The position numbers and the translations under genes were made by a program. Shown here in pieces: positions 1-10,746 of a stretch of 64,000 nucleotides of DNA (within the stretch, counting starts at the first letter, position 1; the number at the start of each line of letters is the position of its first letter). The notes under the pieces were generated by a model that was not told the origin of the DNA, searched no databases, and saw nothing but the letters and a program-made list of their open reading frames with translations. The DNA is from Hemerocallis citrina (lineage: Eukaryota > Streptophyta > Magnoliopsida > Asparagales > Asphodelaceae), in contig CM030364.1 in NCBI GenBank assembly GCA_017893485.1, positions 205,243,327 through 205,307,326 on the forward strand, given 5' to 3'.

Positions 1-2221
1 GAATTAATATTGGTTTGAATTGGGATTGAATAAGAAGTGAAAGAACTTGATGTTGAGTTGGATGGATGGAAATATTTTGACCAATGAATGTGTAAAATAA
101 GATTACTCCTAGTTTTAAACATGTTTGAATTGTGTTTTCTGTATATAAAGGAGATTTCTACTGCAATTGTAAGAGTTCAAATATTCATATGAGAAGTTCT
201 TCAAAATTTTGATTTTTGCAACAATACGAATTTTCGAAAAATTGCTTCTTTTGTGAAATTTATGAGGATTTAATTTGATGCATAGCTTAAGTTGTTTTGG
301 CCAAGGACGTATTCGTGTTGTTACAGGTTTTTAACAATTGAAATCATGCATTCGAAGTTCTAAATGTATATCAGTTTTTGAAAGAATTGCAGATTTATTT
401 GGTTGTAGAAGACTGGACATGCCAGTCGACTGCAGTTCAGATGAATGCGCAGTGTATTCGACTATCATGTCTGATCCGTCGCCAATCTTCCCCTGTGCAG
501 TTGACTACAACTTTTTATGCAGTAGCTGTCAGTCGACCACCACAGTACGAGAAGGATTTCTTGGAGCACTGTTTGTCGACTACCATTTTTTATACAGCAT
601 GTGATAGTCGACCGATAGTCTCAAGTTTTGCACACCGTTTTGCTGAGTTTTGTTGTTCTTCGAGCGATTGTTTTTTTGAGTTTGCAAAGTTAATTTCTCT
701 GACTCTTAGCAATAATTGAACTTAGATTTCACCACTTTCAGAGTGTATGTATTCTCAAATTTTACCAAGTATTTAAATTCTAATTCTTGTGGTTTAAAAA
801 AGTGAACGTTTCATAATTTCCAAAAGTATTATATTGAATTTATTCTTCACTGTTTTGAGAGTATAAATCTCAGTTTTATTCACACTTCGTTTCAGTTTTG
901 ATAAATCAAACGGTTGTACTTTGGAAGTATTTAGTTTCTATTAACTATTGGTTTGAGGGAAACCTCATTATGAGTTGGATTTATTGGATTTATGAGATAT
1001 CAAGAATGTTGAGATAATGTTTTCGAGTTTTGAGACTCTAGAGGTTGAGTGGGACCCTAACATCTCGGCAGTTGAGACTTTGTAGATATTTTGGCCAGCG
1101 GGGCCTTGTTGTTGAATTAATTAAATTAAGTCCGGCAGGGTACACCAACTCTAGAGAGGAATTGTGACTTAATTAATAATAATCAACCTAAGGACATACA
1201 CTAGTTGGAGTTGTGATGAAATGATAGCAAACATGAGTAGGGGGCCTCATATGATCTGCGGTGTGAAATAATCCCCAAAATTATCGAGGTGTGAGTGAAA
1301 TAGTCTCCAAAATTACCTGCGGTGTGGGATTGATCTCCGAAATTATTGGCATCGAGGCAACGCTCATAGGATATTCGTGTGATGAGGCACCATTGCTTGC
1401 GGTGTAGGGTATTCTTGAAGAAGTGTGAGTGAAATAGTCTCTGGAATTATCTGTGGATAGAGATTGACCTCTAGAATTATCGGGGCATGGGCTAAATACC
1501 CACAGAATAATCTAAATCATCAAGTAATCACTATAGTAGGATTAGTTGCATAACAGGGGATTGAACCCTACAAAGTGGCGAACAATAAGGGCTTGCACCG
1601 AACCTATGTAGAGTGGGATGCACAGAATCCGATAAGTATGCATTAGTAATCATCATATGCATTTGTGTTTTCTTGACTTGTATTATGCATGCCTTCTGTT
1701 TTCCTTACACTTGACACTTAGCATAGATTCACTTGATTATTTATGCTTCATTTATTGTTATTTCATGTTCTATCTGTTATTACTGTATTAATATGTTTCA
1801 CTTGTTGACCTATGATTTTATTCTTTAAGTTTTCATTTAAGTTTGTATTTCCTTTGAATATCACTCACACCGTTATGGATGATCCCTGTAGTTTTGGGGG
1901 TTAGGGATATCTCCAGCCTCATGTTTATAAGGTAGGTACTGTTATCATGGAGTTGAGAGCATGTGATAGAAATTAATGTTTATGCATATCTTGTAAAAAG
2001 GATTGATTGTAAAGAAGAAATTGTATTTATAGTGCTGTGTTGTAAAAAGAATTGTAATTGAAGGTGTTTAAATTCCGTTGTGCTTTGTGAAAAAGTTGAT
2101 CTAATAAATTTTTTAAATTTTCCCTGTATTTGGATGCTCTGTTTATGATTACAATTGAGGTTGATTCTGGAATTTGTGTCACGTATTTCTAATTTATTTG
2201 TTGGAAATTCGGGGCACTACA
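1..2221 (+). mobile_element. Long LTR, 3' part (Tekay/Del-like superfamily, element A)
   Basis: The stretch ends with an AATTCGGGGCACTACA terminus, the same kind of end as the complete solo LTRs at 24774-31540 (GCGCTATA) and 17314-23416 (GGGGCGTTACA). Its body aligns by eye with 30394-31540: the CCGGCAGGGTACAC block near 1133, the GAACCCTACAAAGTGG block near 1563, and the block around 1868-1925 that reads CTCACACCGTTATGG. The 5' end lies left of the window, so its TSD cannot be tested and a solo LTR cannot be told from the LTR of a longer element. No open frame here looks like a gene. Assignment to Tekay/Del-like chromoviruses is inferred from LTR ends and length only. Confidence 0.75.
413..615. 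repeat. Cluster of GTCGAC-centred palindromes
   Basis: About five copies of GTCGAC or near matches occur in roughly 200 bp, including a full CAGTCGACTG near 423 and CAGTCGACC near 531. The same motif is clustered in element B (26394-26745) and element C (61096-61345). Function unknown. Confidence 0.6.
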
Positions 2222-2236
2222 CATAGTCCCCACCAC

Positions 2237-2262
2237 CTCTCTCTCTCTCTCTCTCTCTCTCT
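2237..2262. repeat. (CT)13 microsatellite
   Basis: Thirteen CT units in the presumed LINE 5' leader, just downstream of the LTR end at 2221. Confidence 0.95.
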
Positions 2263-3134
2263 ACCTATCATACTAATTATTAGGTTCTCTATTTTTGCTG
2301 CACTTCCCATGGAAACCCTTAAACCTGAGATGCGAGGGTGTGGGCCAAAGGAGTTGGTCCAACCCCTGCCTCCCCATGAAGCCATCCCTCTCGCTGAACC
2401 TCACCCCTACATTGTATCAAATTCTCCCCCTCAACATCCTCTCTTATAACCCATTCCCGCATCCGATATTCACCGTAGAAGCCCACAAAGACACCACTAT
2501 CGATTGCTACCCCCCATGTGAGGGATGGAAGAGCTTAGAAGATATTCTCCGTCAGATCAAGCCTCACAGAGATCTTCACCGATGGGAGGATTATGGCTTT
2601 CTTCATCATTATCATTGGTCAACCTCTCCACCTAGAGGACGGGCTCCTAGAAGGGGTCCTCCTACAGACCGGGTTTGGTGTAAAAGATCTCCCCCCAAAG
2701 AATCGACGGTGGTCTCCCACCCTTCCAATAATGTTTGAACGGGGAGCTACTTATGGGGGCTTGTCCATTGCGATGAACAATGGGAATAGAAGGGTGAAGA
2801 AGAGAAAACTACACACCACAAACACTCCACCTCCCCTCCTCATCCCAAACATCAACTTCCCCACCAACATCAAAATCTAAATCAGCAACTTCATCACTCT
2901 ACTACCCCTTCCCTTTATCCTGCTATCTCCACTTTCCAATAAAACAGTCAACAAAACTCCATACAGCCACCTCTCAATCAAACACATTTGGTCATTCAGG
3001 TGCAACAAGTCCAGCAAGCTGAACCTCCCTCAGCGGCTGCTAGGGCTCCAGTAGGGAGTCCAGCCTCGCAAACCAGGGCGCAACTTTCAATTTTTGATGT
3101 CCCGGGATGAGCTACATCGACTGATGAACAATGT

Positions 3135-4222
3135 GTGGGAGTGGGGACCAAGACTGCAAGAAGAACTAGCATGAAGATGAATTTTAATGGGGTCATCAAA
3201 ACATTCCGAAAAGGGAAAAATGAACATGTTCCGTGCTTTAACTATGGAGATCTAGGCCATATTTGGGCAGATTGCACAAAGAAAATACGATGCTTCAAGT
3301 GCCTAAAGTGGGGACACATGTCCTATGTTTGCACTAATGTATCTTCTAATCCCATCGATGAGAATAGAGAAGCTTTAAAGGGAAGATCACCGAAGAATCC
3401 TACTCATATCAAATTTATCAATAGTCTTCCCATTTTCAAACAGGAAGAGCAATGGCTCCGAAAATGGTGTGGATTTGCTAGAATTAAATCCGGTAGACCA
3501 TCGGAAAACCACTTTTTGGAAGCTCTTAACTCTCGATGGCCAATAAGGGATCACCGAGAGTGGGTGGTTAAGAAAACCTGTCACTTGCAATTCCTAATAG
3601 CTTTCCCCTCGCCTGAGAAGCTTGGCGATGTGCTTACTATGGGTGTAGTGGATTTCAGTCATTTCACAGTACTGTTTTCGAAATGGACTCCTCATTTTGG
3701 TGTTGAACTACCGCAGGGGGATACATATTGGATATGGATACACAATGTCTCCCTTCATTGTTGGAGGAAGGAGGCAATTCAAGAAATTATCATGGAATTC
3801 GGGACAGTGGTGGACTTAGCCCCCAAAACAGTGAGCGATCAGATCTACTGTCTGCTAGGGTCCTCATAAGGGGCCCCAATATTGATCGCATGCCTATATT
3901 TGATAAGTTTTTCACCTATGATGAAGCTTATTTGATTCAATTCACCCTAGAGGCGGCGGTGCCTACAGTAGAGGTCCAACCATCGGTCATGCCTAAGCCA
4001 ACAGTACTAAACTCTCCTAGAGATGGACGTACTTACAAACAAGTTGCTTCTTCGAAGATCGAAACAACAATCGATGGATCCCATGAATTCGACAGAGCTC
4101 ATCGAGAGCTTCTTCGAGTGGTGGTAGGTGAAAGGTGGGAGCCAAATCCGCCGGGCACCAACTCCAAAACCCCCAAAGGCTCAAATCTGTCGTTGGAACA
4201 CAGAAACGGTCAAAATTCTTAG
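3135..4222 (+). pseudogene. LINE ORF1-like RNA-binding protein, frameshifted
   Basis: The first open part (3135-3869) encodes two zinc-knuckle motifs. One is at residues 34-47 with its second cysteine replaced by tyrosine (CFNYGDLGHIWADC). The second, at residues 53-66, is intact (CFKCLKWGHMSYVC, C-x2-C-x4-H-x4-C). Residues of about 105-240 resemble the DUF4283-type RNA-binding region of plant LINE ORF1 proteins, with a spaced W-I-W-I-H-N-V pattern. A frameshift near 3845 moves the continuation to another frame (to 4222). The role in this family is nucleic-acid binding in the LINE ribonucleoprotein. The true N-terminus probably lies upstream in the low-complexity, proline-rich region from about 2290, which is broken into several frames. 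This could also be a chimeric gag-like ORF, but the adjacent ORF2 favours a LINE. Confidence 0.65.
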
Positions 4223-4842
4223 GAAAAAGTAGTCAAACAATGCACTCGTAGGATTCGTGTCAGAGAAGCTCTGACTGAGCACATAGGAAGTTGGTACAGA
4301 GAAAGTTGCAAGCAAAAGAGAAAAAAGTGGGTCAAAGAGAGTTGCCACTTTAAGCTTCTGAGTGTATATGGTGGTGCCTATGAGATTTTGGATAGTAGCT
4401 CGAACGAGGTAGATGATGACTTGGGTGCTTAGGGCTTAGATGGAAACGGCATAAGGGCGGAACCCAAGATTACTGAGAAACACATGGTGAAGGCGAGGAG
4501 GGTAAAGGAAGAGCAGCAGTTACTCTTTCACTATTTGAGGAAGGTCAAAGGAACGGGAATAGGAGCAGTAGAAAGAAGAGAGGAGAAGGAGAATTAGATA
4601 AGGAAGCCCATGTGACTGTGAGCCACATGATTACGGGCGGCATCAATATCTCAGGGTTTGTTGGTCTCACTACCATAAACTACATCCCAAAAATCTTGGA
4701 ATTTTTAGGTAGGTAAGATTTTATGCATGACTTCCAGTAGTAATAATTATGATGGTTGGGCCGCTCCATTCCTGTAACTGCATTAGCAAGATCTTTCCGA
4801 GGGGTCTGTGACCAATGGGGATGAGACATGTGGCAGGGGGTG
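4223..4842 (+). other. LINE interior between ORF1 and ORF2, left of LTR insertion
   Basis: AT-poor remnant with no long open frame. It reads as decayed ORF1 C-terminus, rich in K, E and R codons near 4300-4600. The last bases, GGGTG (4838-4842), are the target duplicated by the LTR at 4843. Confidence 0.5.
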
Positions 4843-5122
4843 TGTAAGATCTCGCAAAATAGTATACAACTATTTTGTATATTAATCCGTGCACGTTTGA
4901 GAGACACATGTATTAATAGAATCTTCCTCATTTTTAATTGAGAAAATAATGAAACATATTATTTGGTATGTTTCGAACTCAACGAAGGTGCATTTGTGAA
5001 CCAAAATTGGGGTATTTCTCAATTAAATTTTATCTCAATAATAATTGAGACATAACTATACAAGTGTTTCTATTAAGAATTGTTTTGTATGATAATTATA
5101 TGTGCATTTTTCTTGATATAAG

Positions 5123-5153
5123 TGTATGTATGTATATATGTATGTATGTATAT
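5123..5153. repeat. (GTAT)n microsatellite
   Basis: Imperfect GTAT/ATAT tract inside solo LTR F. Confidence 0.9.
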
Positions 5154-6682
5154 ACTCTATCATACACCCTACAATCAAACCACTAATAAACCTAGAATTA
5201 AACCATGGATTGATTTTTAACCATGGGAATAGTCATAGTTTCAAAAAAAAAAAAAAAAACATAATGATGGAAATCAAGTTTTAGGTTAGATCAAGTTTCA
5301 ATATTAGGAATGGATAGAACACTTGGCAACTCATCTCACTCTCCATTTCTGTTCCAAAAAAAGAGATCTTAGACAACCAAACTGTATCAATTCTTTATTG
5401 ATCGTTTTGCGAAGGCTTCAAAAAAAAGTTCCATAAGCCTTGACCGGCCATGAGAGGATGAGAGTGAGAGTGAGTTCATTTAAACTCATTTTTGCTTCAA
5501 AATTGTTTCATTGCCTCTTTCTCATCTCAAATTCCTATTTTTCTACTTTTAAGCACTCACACACCCTCAAATACCCTTCTCTTTCCCTAAATCTATTGAT
5601 TTCATTCAAAGAAAGGAGCAAGGAGAAGGATCCCACACAAGGATAAGAAGGAACTTGAAGAAGGAGAAGCTTGATAGTAGAAATCTTCTACTATAAAGTG
5701 GGTGTCTTTCAAAACTTTATGTATGCTTGATTTGCCAATTGCCACGACCTCGTAAAAGTCCTCCTTGTTTTATATTGTGATGAATGTTATTGCTTTGGTT
5801 TGCATGATGATGTGAATGAAAATTAATTGTATGATTATAAATTAATACAAGTACTAAGTGTACCAATTACTAGAAAATGCATGATCTTGTGGTAGTTTAG
5901 TGTAGATTAGATAGGGAAAATTCATATTTATGTGATATATTAGAATTTGGGGTTGAAATTTTTACAGTAGCATATCACATATGTCTTTATTAACTCCAAA
6001 ATTTTTCGTATATAATGAATAAGGTTTGATATTTTAATAAAATACAAATATTAGCTGGAACAACCCATTCTCTGTTCTGACTTGATTGTACATGCTTAGA
6101 TTCTAAAAATCATATCTCCATAATCATTTGAAATTTAGAACTGAAACTTTTACAGTAGCTTCTCATACATGTCTATAGTAATTCCACCAATTTTCATAAT
6201 GTTTGGATTATGTTTACTATTTTAAGAAAATACGAAAGTGTTGCTAGAACATATTTATTTTCAAATTCTGTTCGTTATTTCACACTTAGTTATTGAATAC
6301 TATATCTCTATGATAAAAAATGATTTTGAGACTAAAATCTTTACCGTCGTATCTCTGACCAGTATATTACAACTCCACTAATGTTTATAATTTTTAATCA
6401 TCATTTGATATTTTTATAAAATACAACTTGCTGCTGAAGATAAGAAACAATGTGTTGCTTTCTTGTAATTAATGTCCAATTCAAAATATCATATATTTCT
6501 GAATACTTGAAATTTTTAGCTAAAATTTGGATATGTGATGCTTCCTTGTGTCTAGAACATGCCTGCTAAATTTTATAAACAATGAATATTATTTGTTACT
6601 TTTAAATGAGTTTAATGAGCAACTGGTCGACAGTTTTATCAGTTCTAAAATTTTTACCCGCATATCAGTTTGAGACCATTTC

Positions 6683-7170
6683 TGTAACACCCCGTAATTT
6701 CAAGAGTATGATATAGTAGTAGAAATTAAATAATAATATATGTTGGATGGCAGTCCGGTAATAATGAATAACGTTGAATTGAATTAAATGAATATTGAGA
6801 TGTGGGCTTTGGAGTGTTGACGTGGGGGGTACCCTATAGGGTTCCTATGGGGGGATTCCATGAGATTTAATTCAAAGAGAATTAAATGAGAATGGAATGG
6901 ATGTGCCTTTCTGGAGGTGACGTGCAGCAAGTGGTGGGCCCAGTTTGGGATGCTACTGTGTACGGCTGACGTCAGCAGCCTCGAGAGGCAGCGAATGTGG
7001 GAATTGTTAATCCTATGCAAGAATTAATAATTAATAAATATAATTGCCTATCATCAAAACTTACCTAATTGGTTAACCACATTTTGAGAAGCAGTCTGTG
7101 GTGGATAGTTGTACTATAAATAATGAATAAAAATAATAAAATTGTTTGAGTATTGGGGCAGGGCATTACA
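6683..7170 (+). repeat. TRIM 5' LTR
   Basis: 488 bp, TG...CA ends. TATAAATA at 7115-7122 is the likely promoter box. Confidence 0.93.
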
Positions 7171-7172
7171 AA

Positions 7173-7183
7173 TGGTATCAGAG
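7173..7183 (+). other. TRIM primer binding site (tRNA-iMet)
   Basis: TGGTATCAGAG, followed by T where the usual site has C: 11 of 12 bases of the standard plant iMet site. Confidence 0.92.
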
Positions 7184-7424
7184 TTGACTTTCGACACCGA
7201 GTGTGAAGAGCACGTGAGTAGGGGGCCTCATATGATCTGTGATTGGAGATAGTTTCACTGATTATCGGGGTGTGAGGCACTTGCAATGTGGCTAGTCTTC
7301 CTGATTATCGGGATCGAGGCGACTCTCACGAGACTGCTCCACATTGGCTAGAAAGGAGATCCTGCATTATATTGTACATGTCCCGTACTCAGTGAGGACG
7401 CTGATTTCTAAAGAGGGGGGTGTA

Positions 7425-7912
7425 TGTAACACCCCGTAATTTCAAGACTATAATATAGTAGTGGAAATTAATAATAATATATGTTGGATGGCAGTCTGGT
7501 AATAATGAATAACGTTGAATTGAATTAAATGAAGATTGAGATGTGGGCTTTGGAGTGCTGACGTGGGGGGTACCCTATAGAGTTCCTATGGGGGGGATTC
7601 CATGAGATTTAGTTCAAGAGAATTAAATGAGAATGGAATGGCTGTGCCTTTCTGGAGGTGACGTGCAACAAGTGGTGGGCCCAGTTTGGGGTGCTATTGT
7701 GTACGGCTGACGTCAGCAGCTCTCGAAAGGCAGCGGACGTGGGAATTGTTAATCCCATGCAAGAATTAATAATTAATAAATATAATTGCCTATGATCAAG
7801 AGTCACCTAATTGGTCAACCACATTTAGAGAGGCAGTATGTGGTGGGCAGTTATACTATAAATAATGAATAAAAATAATAAATTTGTCTCAGTATTGAGG
7901 CGGGGCGCTACA
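7425..7912 (+). repeat. TRIM 3' LTR with preceding polypurine tract
   Basis: 488 bp, same ends as the 5' LTR; TATAAATA at 7857-7864. The purine tract at about 7410-7420 lies just upstream. Confidence 0.93.
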
Positions 7913-9097
7913 ATTTCCATCTCTGAAATTAAGTATTTTGAGAAAAGGTCCAACTACAAAATTAAAGTAGATAGTCTGATCTTTATGTAGAATCTAAAAA
8001 CTTAAAATTTCATTAAATATATGATTAATGGCGATTTTTGCAAACAACACACGCAGCAGGTTGAATAATTAGCTCGTTGTTTTGAATGAATACAAGTTTC
8101 CATCATATTAGGGCTTTAGAATGGACTTAAAAGGATGACTATCTAACTCATGAATCATGTTTGATCATGTTAGAGTTGTGCATGTATATGTCTATTATGT
8201 TTTAAGATTAGATTAACTAATTATCTTATGTTTGCATTGGTGCAACTTGCTTATTATTCTAAATTTTTCTAACTTGCTTAAGTTTAGATTAACTATGTAC
8301 TTGTTTAATTGATGATTGTGGATGATTCTATTACCCAGGAGTGCTTTTAACTTGCTGATGTTTAGGGTAGTGAACTATACCTTAGGACCTATTAATACTA
8401 CTTGATCATTCGGGTAGTTAGGAGCCCACGTTACCTCGAGTGCAACAGATGAAGACAGTTTTTGTGCACTGACAGGATCACTATCCAAGGAAGGATCGAT
8501 CTCCGACCGGAGATATGGTTGAGATCCAAGCAAGAGGACGGATGGCGATAGACGAAGATCGAATCGCTGTTGTCACTGTGTCAAGTTTGGGCCAAGTTGG
8601 GTCAACTCTTGGGCTTAGTTTGGAGGCCGACTTAGACTTCACTTGAGACAATTGTGTTCAGATAAAAAGACTAGGTTGATTAATTAGGAAGCAAACCATC
8701 TAGTTTTCACTAATCATTTCACTAATATAAGATAATTGGTTGCTTAACTAAGACCAGTGTATATTTCCTAAGTTAGGCTTGTGAAAGTAATGGTAGTGTC
8801 TTAGGATTAGACCACGTTGTTGTTGAGTGTAAGGACAGACACTAGTTGTGTGTTTTACTCAACTTGTCAAAAGGGGCATGTGCGGCACTGTCTCACCTAG
8901 CCGAGGGAACACGGACGACGTTGCCTCGACTGTATATTTCTTAAGATTAGTGATGGGAACGGGACACAGACATAAGTCTCAAGTGCTGACGGAACTTAGG
9001 GGATGGACCTTTAAGTTTCGTTAGTACGAATGGAGAGAAAAAGTTTAACTCCATAGCCTTTGGCGGAGTAGGAGTGGCCCTACAATTCTCCTTATGT

Positions 9098-9334
9098 TCA
9101 CGCTAAGTTTGAGTAGAGGCAGAAATGGAGAAGGACCATGAATGAAGAAGGACCATGATTCCGACAGAGCTGCGGCAGAAGTTGAATGATCATCGGCCTA
9201 ACCGGGAATGAAGGAGGACCATTAACTTTGTTGGAGTGGAGAAGGACCATGATCTGAATGAATAGAGTGATCACTGCCATTCTGAGTGGAGGATGACCAC
9301 TATCTGACTGCATTAGCAGGGTAGACCGCACCAT
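9098..9334. repeat. Degenerate GAAGGACCAT minisatellite in LTR F
   Basis: The phrase GAGAAGGACCATGA or close variants recurs about five times in 240 bp, with spacers of variable length. It is not a coding region. Confidence 0.5.
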
Positions 9335-9636
9335 TTGCAGACTCTACCAATCATTAGAAAAATCTCAGAAACAGGAAGGAGTACAAGACTAGGATGCATG
9401 GCAAGGGATCTAACCCTATCATCTAGAGAACGCCGCTTGATTTGGGGAGTATGTAGTATGGGATGCATATATTCTCAATCAAGTGTGCGTTAGAGTAGGA
9501 GCATCATGTGCATTTGAATGTGCAATGGATTCCAGGTCATGACATATACCAACACTTGTGATTTGACTGCTCATTTTCCTTTTTGCATCAAATATTGATT
9601 GTTGAGTTTGGGAAGTCGCTGGTTTTATCAGCATTG

Positions 9637-9656
9637 AGTCAGTTGCATTCAACTAA
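9637..9656 (+). other. Conserved stem-loop in LTR F
   Basis: GTCAGTTG, a four-base loop, then CAACTAAC (one mismatch). The equivalent hairpin is in D (23149-23170) and C (62569-62589), each followed by GTGC or GCGC and CCA or similar. Confidence 0.6.
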
Positions 9657-9940
9657 CGTGCTCATAGGTTGTTTGTTGCAGGACTACTTAATCGTGGGAG
9701 CAAGGGACTTGAGCTGTGTGGACCGTCCAAGTGGAGGTTATAAATTTTGTATAATAAATTTTATTGATGTAATTCATGATATAAAATTTATGTAAGATTA
9801 TATTGTACAATGTAATATTCTGGAATGCAATAAAGGTTTTAATTTCTAGTCAATTTTTCTCTGTTAAGCACTCGTTTGAAGTAAGAATCTGGCTTGTGTC
9901 TCGACTTTCCTGTGTATGGAAATCGGTCAGTTACAGGGTG

Positions 9941-10140
9941 CAGGCAGCCCTAACGTGGATCTCGAGGGGCTTGGGAATGATGGGTCGTGTGTTTGTGCTA
10001 GGCCCAAGTTGGTCCTTCTCCACTCCGACAGTTTGTGCTGAATGTGATTGGAGACCATACTGAATGTAAGTGATCCTTCAACTTCGACAGTTTCTGAATG
10101 ACAGTGATCACTCCACTAGTTTCTGAATACTACTGGGCCT
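9941..10140 (+). other. LINE interior, right of LTR insertion
   Basis: No open gene. It contains one arm of a 23-bp direct repeat (10037-10059, repeated at 10152-10174) that reads GCTGAATGTGATTGGAGACC and on. Some phrases resemble the reverse complement of the GAAGGACCAT repeats in LTR F, so part may be another old insertion. Confidence 0.4.
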
Positions 10141-10746
10141 TTGAGTTATGGGCTGAATGTGATTGGAGACCATAGTATCATAGAAAATAACAAGTTGAAG
10201 GGGCCATGCATGGTTGAAGTGAGTGATGAAGACGAGAAGCTTTGTCTAGATTCGGAGGACGACTTCTACAAAGACTTTGACTTTGATGAAGATTTCATAG
10301 GAGATACTCAGCTAGTTTTTGTTGCAGAGCCTAGCCTAGACTTTGTTCCGTCTTCCTTACCATCGTCGTTGTTTGTTTCACAAGACGACGATAACCACCA
10401 GAGAATTTCGCAAGGTTTTAAGGTCCACAAAACTGCTAAGAGGGCTCATGTGGATTCCTTAGGGGACTATCTAGAGATTGCAACTATCGTCAAATCGGCT
10501 AAGATCAAAGGTGGAGGTATGTGTTGCTTTTTAGGTTCTATTTTTAATTTCATGTTTGATTCAGATGTTTTGTATCTTGCTGAAACTTGTGGTCTTGAGG
10601 TAGGCAATACTGAGCGTAACGCTTTTCTCTTGAATAAAATTCATGGGTGGGAGACTGAGAGAATTAGCTTAACCTCGAATCAAGAACCCTTCCCACAATG
10701 TAACTCCTATCATGTTGTTATTGAAGATTCTTCTATGGAATGTTAG
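10141..10746 (+). pseudogene. LINE inter-ORF acidic ORF (ORF1 C-terminus?)
   Basis: A 201-codon open frame with a strongly acidic stretch at residues of about 28-58 (runs of D and E around EDEKLCLDSEDDFYKDFDF). It has no recognisable catalytic motif. Its stop overlaps the presumed ORF2 start at 10712, a usual arrangement for the end of ORF1 or for an N-terminal extension of ORF2. The start codon is uncertain because the frame may continue from the degenerate sequence upstream. No function is assigned beyond being part of the LINE. Confidence 0.45.

Larger units (their letters stand above)
6683..7912 (+). mobile_element. Complete TRIM element (1230 bp)
   Basis: Two 488-bp direct repeats (6683-7170 and 7425-7912) both start TGTAACACCCCG and end with a TACA terminus (GCATTACA and GCGCTACA). 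They flank a 254-bp internal region. TGGTATCAGAG at 7173-7183 is the initiator-Met tRNA primer site, two bases after the 5' LTR. A purine tract AAAGAGGGGGGTGTA precedes the 3' LTR. A perfect 5-bp duplication ATTTC flanks the whole (6678-6682, 7913-7917). There is no coding capacity, so this is a terminal-repeat retrotransposon in miniature, which must be mobilised by another element's proteins. By eye the LTRs differ at about 40 positions (about 92% identity), so it is not very recent. It sits inside solo LTR F. Confidence 0.95.
4843..9935 (+). mobile_element. Solo LTR F with nested TRIM
   Basis: The element starts TGTAAGATCTCG and ends CGGTCAGTTACA, and is flanked by a perfect 5-bp duplication GGGTG (4838-4842 and 9936-9940). 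No internal retroviral region or coding sequence is present, so it is a solo LTR left by LTR-LTR recombination. Removing the nested 1230-bp TRIM and its 5-bp duplication leaves 3858 bp. Its 3' part holds the same stem-loop (9637-9656) as elements C and D, and its 5' part the growth-type leader AAAGTGGGTGTCTTTC near 5696, which matches the post-TATA zone of C (GGTGGGTGTTTTTC). The family is inferred to be Tekay/Del-like. Confidence 0.85.

Noticed and set aside
6784..7806. Pair of similar minus-strand frames
   Set aside because: They are the two LTRs of the TRIM read backwards.
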